Below are positions 57,661 through 64,000 of a stretch of DNA of 64,000 nt, piece by piece (the stretch's first letter is position 1; every line of letters starts with the position of its first letter). The notes below the pieces were generated by a model. That model saw only the letters and a program-made list of their open reading frames with translations, had not been told where the DNA came from and did no database searches. This DNA is from Lates calcarifer (taxonomy: Eukaryota > Chordata > Actinopteri > Centropomidae), in the NCBI RefSeq assembly GCF_001640805.2, contig NC_066852.1, positions 6,060,194 through 6,124,193 of the forward strand, given 5' to 3'. The position numbers were made by a program, and so were the translations under genes.

Positions 57661-60479
57661 TTAGACTGTGGCCATAAACATGTCTCCAAATGAATGATAA
57701 TGTTTCTCTATGTTTATTGGATGTATTGAGCAAATATTTGCTAACATGACCAGAGGTGTAGGCTTATGTATAGCATAATTTATAGCATTTGAAGCTAATG
57801 CATTGACGAATGACAGATTGATACGTGGGGATATATTGTCATAGATGACATCTCCTGGTAGCAGCCAGCAAGGCTGTGAATGCAAGCGAAGTCACTCATA
57901 TATAAATGAAGTTTTTTGCTGCAGTAATGAAACACTGATGAGTGTGACCTTCTGCTCTTTTTAGCATGAGGTTTGCCGCATGACTGGGTGTTTAAGATTA
58001 TGTCAGACACAGGTTTTGATTGGCTGGCTGTGAAACTGATACATGGTATGTTATTGGTTTACCTGTGCATACAGCTTACATCCTGGAAAGACGATCTTTG
58101 TCAATCTGCATACAGGTTAATGTTCAATGTACCTGGTCAATGCAGTTTTTTCCTTTTTGTGATGGATTGGTGATTGACGATGCGTGTGTGTGTGTTAACA
58201 CAGATACCTTTCAGGTTCTCACATCTGAATGCACTGAAACTGGAACAAATTAATTAACTGACTTTATGATTCCTTTGGGAAAATTGATTGAAAGTGACAA
58301 ACTATTCTTGGAAATTAAACACTGCGAGCAGTGCTTTTTGTCAAGTTTAAATAAGAGTATGTTCATCTCCTGTTAATGAATTGAATGCATTCAATGTTAG
58401 TGAATTATTCATCTCTGTCTCGTCACCTCAGTGCTCTGTCAAAAGGAGCGTCGGTCGTCTGACTGTACCCCACCATCAAGGTACAAGCAGGAAATATTAA
58501 ACTGTTACAGGTGCTAACTCCCTTTTTTAGTTGCACTCCGATCAGTGTAAGATAACCTGAGGCAATCACTTATCGGTTGGTGCTGAGTGATAGTGGCCGT
58601 GTCAGAGGCAGTAAGGGGAGATGAGCTGTCACCGAGCTCGCTGTTCCTGTGCAAGAAGACCACAGACCTGTCAACACCTCTTGACCCCCTCCCACCAGGC
58701 ATAAAAAAGGCTTGTAAGAGGAGAGTGTGAGATTTTTTTTTGCGCTTCATGTTGTTCACTACCCTCACCTTTTTACATTAATATGTACTTTACGGCTTTT
58801 GAAGCTTTCTAAGTTAGTGAACATCACTCTTTGAAAACAATCAAGAAGAGTTGACTTGAATCAGTGTCACTGTAGAGGAAAGCTCATTCCTCTATTTAGG
58901 TGAGGGTAGGGAGTGGCAGTAGTCTGCCAATTTATTGCCCTATTTACTCAATCTCTCAACTGGAAAGACTAAGAAGTACTCCCTTTATGTCCAGCTGATG
59001 AATCTACCAGACCTGAATGATGTTTACAGAGCTGCTTGTAGGTGACATGAAAGGAAAAGATACCCTGCTATATTTAGGTGAATGCATTAAATCAATAATG
59101 CATCCAGCTCTTCCAGCTCCTTGATTAGCTAGCACTCATATACTGTATTTCCCGCACTGGCTTTGCTGCATTCTGCAGATCATTCATCACTTACCACACA
59201 AATCTGCTTGCAAGTCAGTCTCCTGTAGCCTGGGTAGTAAAACTATGAACATGTCCTGTTTGTGTAGGTGGTATGTTGTAAGTGTATCTATGTGTATTGC
59301 ATATTGTTGGCCATCATATAAGATGGCCTCTTTAAAATTGTTCTGCACACTATTGTTTTCCAAATATGAACATGGAGTTATTTTTGGTGAGCCTACCCCC
59401 CATCAGCCATTGGTGTAAGGTGGCCCTCTGTCTGAGGTCGTTGTAACCATAGCAGGCCTTGGAAAGTGAAATGTGATGCGGTGGGCCCTCTGGGCTGTGT
59501 TTCTGAATCACAACACCATAATGAGCTGGCAGAGCTCAGGCTGCATCAAAGATGCAGCACCCAAGTATCTGTTTCAACTCATGGTGCACAATAGTGCAGT
59601 GTCACCTGTGCAGGTGGAATGGAGGCGGCGAGCCCACGAGGAGTTAGAGCTGTACTCACATCCATACATCCTCAGATGAGCTCACACTGTAAACTACCTG
59701 CTACACTGTAACATGTCTGCTCCGCTGACATATCTGTGTTCTCCTTTAATCCACACATACATACATACAACACATACATCGATCACAACATGATCCTCAT
59801 TTTTAAAGAATAAGATGATAATTCTCTGTAAATCTAATCATTAACACATGGTGTGTTCAGTTGACATGAACACTGTGTCTTGGCCGTGGTTAGTACTTAA
59901 GTGTTTTTCAGTTAAACACTGTATCATAGTATGAAATTATCTTAGAAAATGTTACTTTTGATAGGAAACCATGTCAGTGATGTCTTTGAAATCAGTAGAA
60001 TGTGTGGTAACATTATGACTCAGTGATTAGTTATAATACCTGCAGTGGCCAATAAATAAGTTATGTTAGCACACACAAGGGTTACTCATGCAGCTTACCA
60101 GTGATGGCTGTCAAGTAGAACAGATTAATGTTAGCCTAAGGGATAATGACTGGTAAAATGAACGAAGGAGGTAATTAATGATACAACTGCTACAGATTTC
60201 TTGGTGCTCTTTGACTTTACTCTTCTCATGACGTCTCAGAAGGTTAAGGCCTAAAACTGACTTTCAACAAGCACTAACAGAGACGTTGATACAGCACTGC
60301 AGGCGGAAAGAACTGTCTGAGCCGTAAATTAGAGCTTAGTCATTCTTGCCACCAGGGTTCAGTGATTAGTGCCAGATAATGTTAACCACAGGACCTGCAT
60401 GGCTTAACAACCTGGCTTTAGTTTCTCAGGGGTCCTTTTGATATGCTGTTAAGATGACTCAGTCGGGTCAGTTTACTTT
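57661..60479. other. Intergenic DNA, nothing firmly recognised
   Basis: No known family seen. 59450-59685 is GC-richer than its surroundings and holds a 68-codon plus-strand frame (59473-59679) without splice sites I can support; it may be a conserved regulatory block or an old element. Confidence 0.35.
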
Positions 60480-60990
60480 TAACTTCTAATAACAAGTCTT
60501 TGTGCTGTTACCATCGCATTAGTCCCCTCAAGGCTGAGTTGTAACTCACTGTACCTGGGGATTGAGCAGTCCTCTTCATCATCGCCTGCAGCTGGTGCAG
60601 AATGCTGCAACAAAACTCTTAACTGGTACCAGAAAAGAGACAGCATTACACTGGTCCTAGCATCTCTACAGGGGCCACTTGACAAAGACAGGATCAAATT
60701 CAAGGTTGTTTTATTTGTTTTTAAAGCCAGGTTGGCACCCCTGTACATCTCAGAACTTCAGCTCTAGTCCGCGTAGATCCTCTAATCAGTTGTTTTTAAC
60801 TGTTCCCCGATCGAGACGAGTGGGTAAGGGAGACCGTGCCTTGTAGTGGCAGCTCCAAACCTTTGGAATAGCTTTCTGTTTTCAATCAAACATTCCCTTT
60901 CCATTGACACTTTTAAGACAAAACTCAAGACATACATGTTTTCATTGGCCTCTGGTTGCTCTTAGTTGTCTTAGTGCTATAGTATTTTAT
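60480..60990 (+). mobile_element. LINE (L2-like) reverse-transcriptase relic
   Basis: The plus strand reads, in broken frames, AECCNKTLNWYQKRDSITLV, LDKDRIKFKVVLFVFKA, APLYISELQL and SIDTFKTKLKTYMFSLA. This is the C-terminal order of an L2-type ORF2 (right end near 60965). Frameshifts and stops make it inactive. Confidence 0.75.
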
Positions 60991-61639
60991 ATTTTATTTT
61001 TTCGTTGATCTTACAAGTTTCATTCTGTTTTCATTCCATTATTTGTGCCTTCACCACTGATGTCATTCTACTCGCTAAAATGTGTGCAGATTTTGGTTAC
61101 AATGATAAAAAAAACAAACAACATGCATCCTGGCTGTGTGTGCAGGACATCCCTGAAACAGTATGAATGAGTGTGTACATTAGTCACCTGCTGGGTATTA
61201 CTTAGGATTACCATACTTGAGGGGAAAGAGGGTTTTGGCAGGTGATAATAATGCACAGTTAAAGAACTGACAACTATACAGCAGCTTTAGTTTTAGTTTT
61301 ACAGAATGAAGAGATGCTTTGAGTTGGAACTTTTTGAGCTGTTTATTTCACTTTTTCGCTCCTGTGTGCAGAGGTATTTTTCAGCCAGTGTGCTAATGTT
61401 TTAGGTGTATTTTTACCCAATAAGCTGAGGTGGTGCATTATTTAAAAATAGATCCTTTTAGGGTGGTGTCAGATCTCTCAGTTCTTGGAAAAGCCACCTT
61501 AAATGGGTCTTGTACACTTTTGAAAACATTTTTTGTAATAGTGTCTGAATCACATGATGTTCTGTAACACATTTTTGTATGTATTGCTTTTAAATGCTGT
61601 TTCATATTGCATTATGGAGCTGTTATGTTCAGTGATGAG

Positions 61640-62080
61640 CTAAATAACCTAAATGTTAACATCAACATGCTTGCGCTCTCAAAGTGACATTGCTAACATA
61701 CTAATGTTTAACAGGTATAGTGTTTACTGTCTGTCTTAGTTTATTTTAGCGTGCTAATAATTGCTAATGAGAGCTAAATCCACAGTACAACTGAGACTGA
61801 TGATAGTGTCATTAGTTTGCAGTTATTTGGACATGTATCGAACATGTTGAACTTTTGACCTGATGATGGTGCTTGATGAAAGCATCACCCTACAAGTAAT
61901 CCTGAGCAGAACATTAACTGTGTACACTAAATATCAGTTCACTCAGGTCCTACTAATGTGAACTAGGGGATCATCAGAGTCAGTAAGATCAGGAAATCAT
62001 GCCTTTCCATCCAATAGACATTGAGATATTTCAGTATGGACCAGAGTGGTCAACCAGCTGACAAACAATTTAAACTAATA
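61640..62080 (+). repeat. Dispersed teleost repeat ('gttagcat' family)
   Basis: Contains 'ttgctaacatactaatgttt', 'ttgacctgatgatggtgctt' and 'gagatatttcagtatggacc'. Reverse orientation relative to the copy at 34015-34530. It ends roughly 70 bp before the exchanger exon acceptor. Confidence 0.6.
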
Positions 62081-62214
62081 TGCTCTGCAAAGCTGTTGCA
62101 CCCCGTTGTATCTCTTTATTTACAATAATGTGCCTCCCTCCATGTCTTTAGGAGAGCCTTTTGACCCAGCTGCTCCCCCAGTGACCACTGTGCTCCTCCT
62201 GTCTCGGGGATATC

Positions 62215-64000
62215 ATGGGACCCCTCCCCGTTCACGTCTCCCCACCCCTCCTCCTCCTCTCCCTGCTCCTGCTGGTCCACCTGTGCACTTCCTTGAGGCC
62301 ACAGGTTGTGGAGCGAGCATCTGGCCCTGAGCAGCCTCAGCCAATGGGCAACTCTACCGGGTCTGCGAAGCGGACGTGTTCGGGCATTGTGTTGTGTAGA
62401 CCTGGTATCCTGCTGCCAGTGTGGGAACCGCTCAACCCTCCACAGGGGGAGCGGGCAGGGAGGGCTGTCATCTACTTCCTCAGTCTCATGTACATATTCC
62501 TGGGTGTGTCCATCATTGCAGACCGCTTCATGGCATCCATAGAAGTCATCACCTCTCAGGTATTATTGAACTTAATGCTGTGGTCCCATTCTACTCCTTA
62601 GATTGTTACTGACTCAAGAATCTGGAAATTCAATGCGCCATTATTTCACAGTGTTTGCTGTTCAGGAGGAGTTACAAAGTTAAGACTGACATTTTTAATC
62701 ACATATCCAAGTAAACTACATCCTCCATATCCAGTCTTATTGGAGTATATTGATAATTAAATATTGGACAAAAACACCATGATCTCAAAAAGTTCTTGAT
62801 AAAATAAAAATGCAAACAAACCAAGTATACAAGCACTGTAAGACCCCATATGAATATTACAGGAATGGTCCAGTGCATTCAGTAGAAAGGGTTTAAAATT
62901 CTGAAAGATTGGTCACACCCAGCACTCAGTCGTCTCTCTTCAGGTAAAAGACTCTGCAGTATTTAGACCAGACACTTCACTTTCTCAATAGCACCTGAAG
63001 CACTCAGCATCCTAAATGCTTCATTGGTTGTATAAGCAAGTACATGCACTTTAATGTAGCACTTTAAGGGCATGAGCCACGTTGCTGCACTGTAGGACAA
63101 TCAATACAATAAACTGTATTTATTGTATTGATTGTCCTAGAGTGAAGTTGTCAGTCAAGGACAAATACATTAGTAAAGTTACACTGAGATAAGCCCACTG
63201 CAGTTTATAAAAAAAATGTAATTATGTAATATACATTTAAAAGTTCAGTCTTGATGTAAATTTATAAACCAGTATATTGAATCTTATCATAATGTGACAT
63301 TGACATTGACTACTAGTAATGGATAATGTATGTACTTGAGTTCAGCATCACTGACATGTTCTTCAAATGTCTGTCTCTATAGGAGAAGGAGGTGACCATT
63401 ACCAAACCAAATGGTGAAACTACAGTAACTACAGTGCGAATCTGGAATGAGACTGTGTCCAACCTGACACTCATGGCCCTGGGATCCTCTGCACCTGAGA
63501 TCCTGCTTTCTGTTATTGAGGTACACAAGGCAGCTCAGATGCTTTTAACATGTACCATCACAGAACAATAGTTTTTGATGGTGAATGTGGTGTTCAAGCC
63601 CACGTGGTGTTTTGTGGTGTTAAACATAGCTGTACTTCTCAGAATGTCACCAAAAGCTATGACTTAGAGATGTGTGGGTTAAACTAATTAAATGAACAAT
63701 TAAATAAATGAATTATCAAATAAGAGGAAACTGTGGGCTTCACAAACCTGCAAATTGTACTTGTATTTGCATGTTTATTTTAGCCTGAAACAGATAAACT
63801 CTATCTTTTTTGTCCTTTGACAGGTGTGTGGGCACAACTTTGATGCAGGGGAGCTCGGCCCAGGCACCATAGTGGGCAGTGCCGCCTTCAATATGTTTGT
63901 GATAATTGGCCTGTGTGTGTCCGTGATCCCTGATGGAGAGTCTCGAAAGATCAAACACCTGCGTGTGTTTTTTATTACGGCTTTCTGGAGTATTTTTGCC
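62215..64000 (+). CDS. slc8a2: Sodium/calcium exchanger, NCX2-like (5' part, cut by window end)
   Basis: Plasma-membrane antiporter exporting Ca2+ for Na+. Coding exons 62215-62559 (exon begins 62152 after tctttag), 63383-63520 and 63824 onward, open to the last base; 220 residues seen of about 900 expected. Hydrophobic signal peptide 1-27, N-glycosylation sequon in GNSTGS, then [10 protein letters not shown], the first membrane segment ([21 protein letters not shown]) and [20 protein letters not shown]. The alpha-1 repeat, [19 protein letters not shown] through [14 protein letters not shown], carries the ion-binding residues. The alpha-1 region is near-identical among NCX1-4. I prefer NCX2 from the short N-terminus and its 19q13-type neighbours; confidence that it is an NCX is higher than for the paralogue. 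The coding region is interrupted by two introns where NCX1 has one large exon. Confidence 0.88.
63093..63139. repeat. Perfect 21-bp inverted repeat (hairpin), slc8a2 intron
   Basis: The arm 63093-63113 (starting taggacaatcaatacaat) is exactly complementary to 63119-63139 with a 5-nt loop (ctgta). No further pairing at the base. It lies between the first two coding exons of the exchanger. Confidence 0.9.

Overview
The window is vertebrate nuclear DNA, most likely from a percomorph-type teleost fish. Genes are split by GT-AG introns, there is no operon structure, intergenic DNA is rich in microsatellites and in repeats typical of teleosts (Tc1-like relics, L2/Rex1-type LINE relics, foldback elements), and the four recognisable genes translate to clear fish orthologues of human genes, mostly from chromosome 19q13. 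All identifications come from reading the translated exons against remembered family sequences; no database search was run. || Layout: 1-2.45 kb holds relics of transposons. 4.3-29.4 kb is mark4 (+ strand), a microtubule-affinity-regulating Ser/Thr kinase, which I could rebuild exon by exon into a 760-residue protein. It has a cassette exon whose inclusion shifts the last two exons into a second reading frame (697 residues), apparently the counterpart of the human MARK4S isoform. 29.6-33.4 kb is ckm (- strand), muscle creatine kinase, complete at 381 residues, with a TATA promoter and a noncoding first exon. The two genes meet tail to tail. 33.6-43.7 kb is intergenic with LINE relics. 43.7-48.0 kb is nccrp1 (+ strand), an FBA-domain protein without an F-box, complete at 233 residues. 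48-62 kb is intergenic or leader DNA with repeats and one good candidate noncoding first exon near 50.1 kb. 62.15 kb to the end is the 5' part of a sodium/calcium exchanger, slc8a2-like (+ strand), cut by the window edge inside the first membrane domain. || The genes do not form a pathway. They share a neighbourhood: MARK4 and CKM are also adjacent in mammals, and SLC8A2 and NCCRP1 lie elsewhere on the same human chromosome arm. I did not find a wholly new system. The strongest points for follow-up are the dual-frame 3' end of mark4, a GC-AG intron in its kinase domain, the interrupted first coding region of the exchanger, two perfect hairpins in introns, and an unexplained 200-codon open frame at 51.9 kb.
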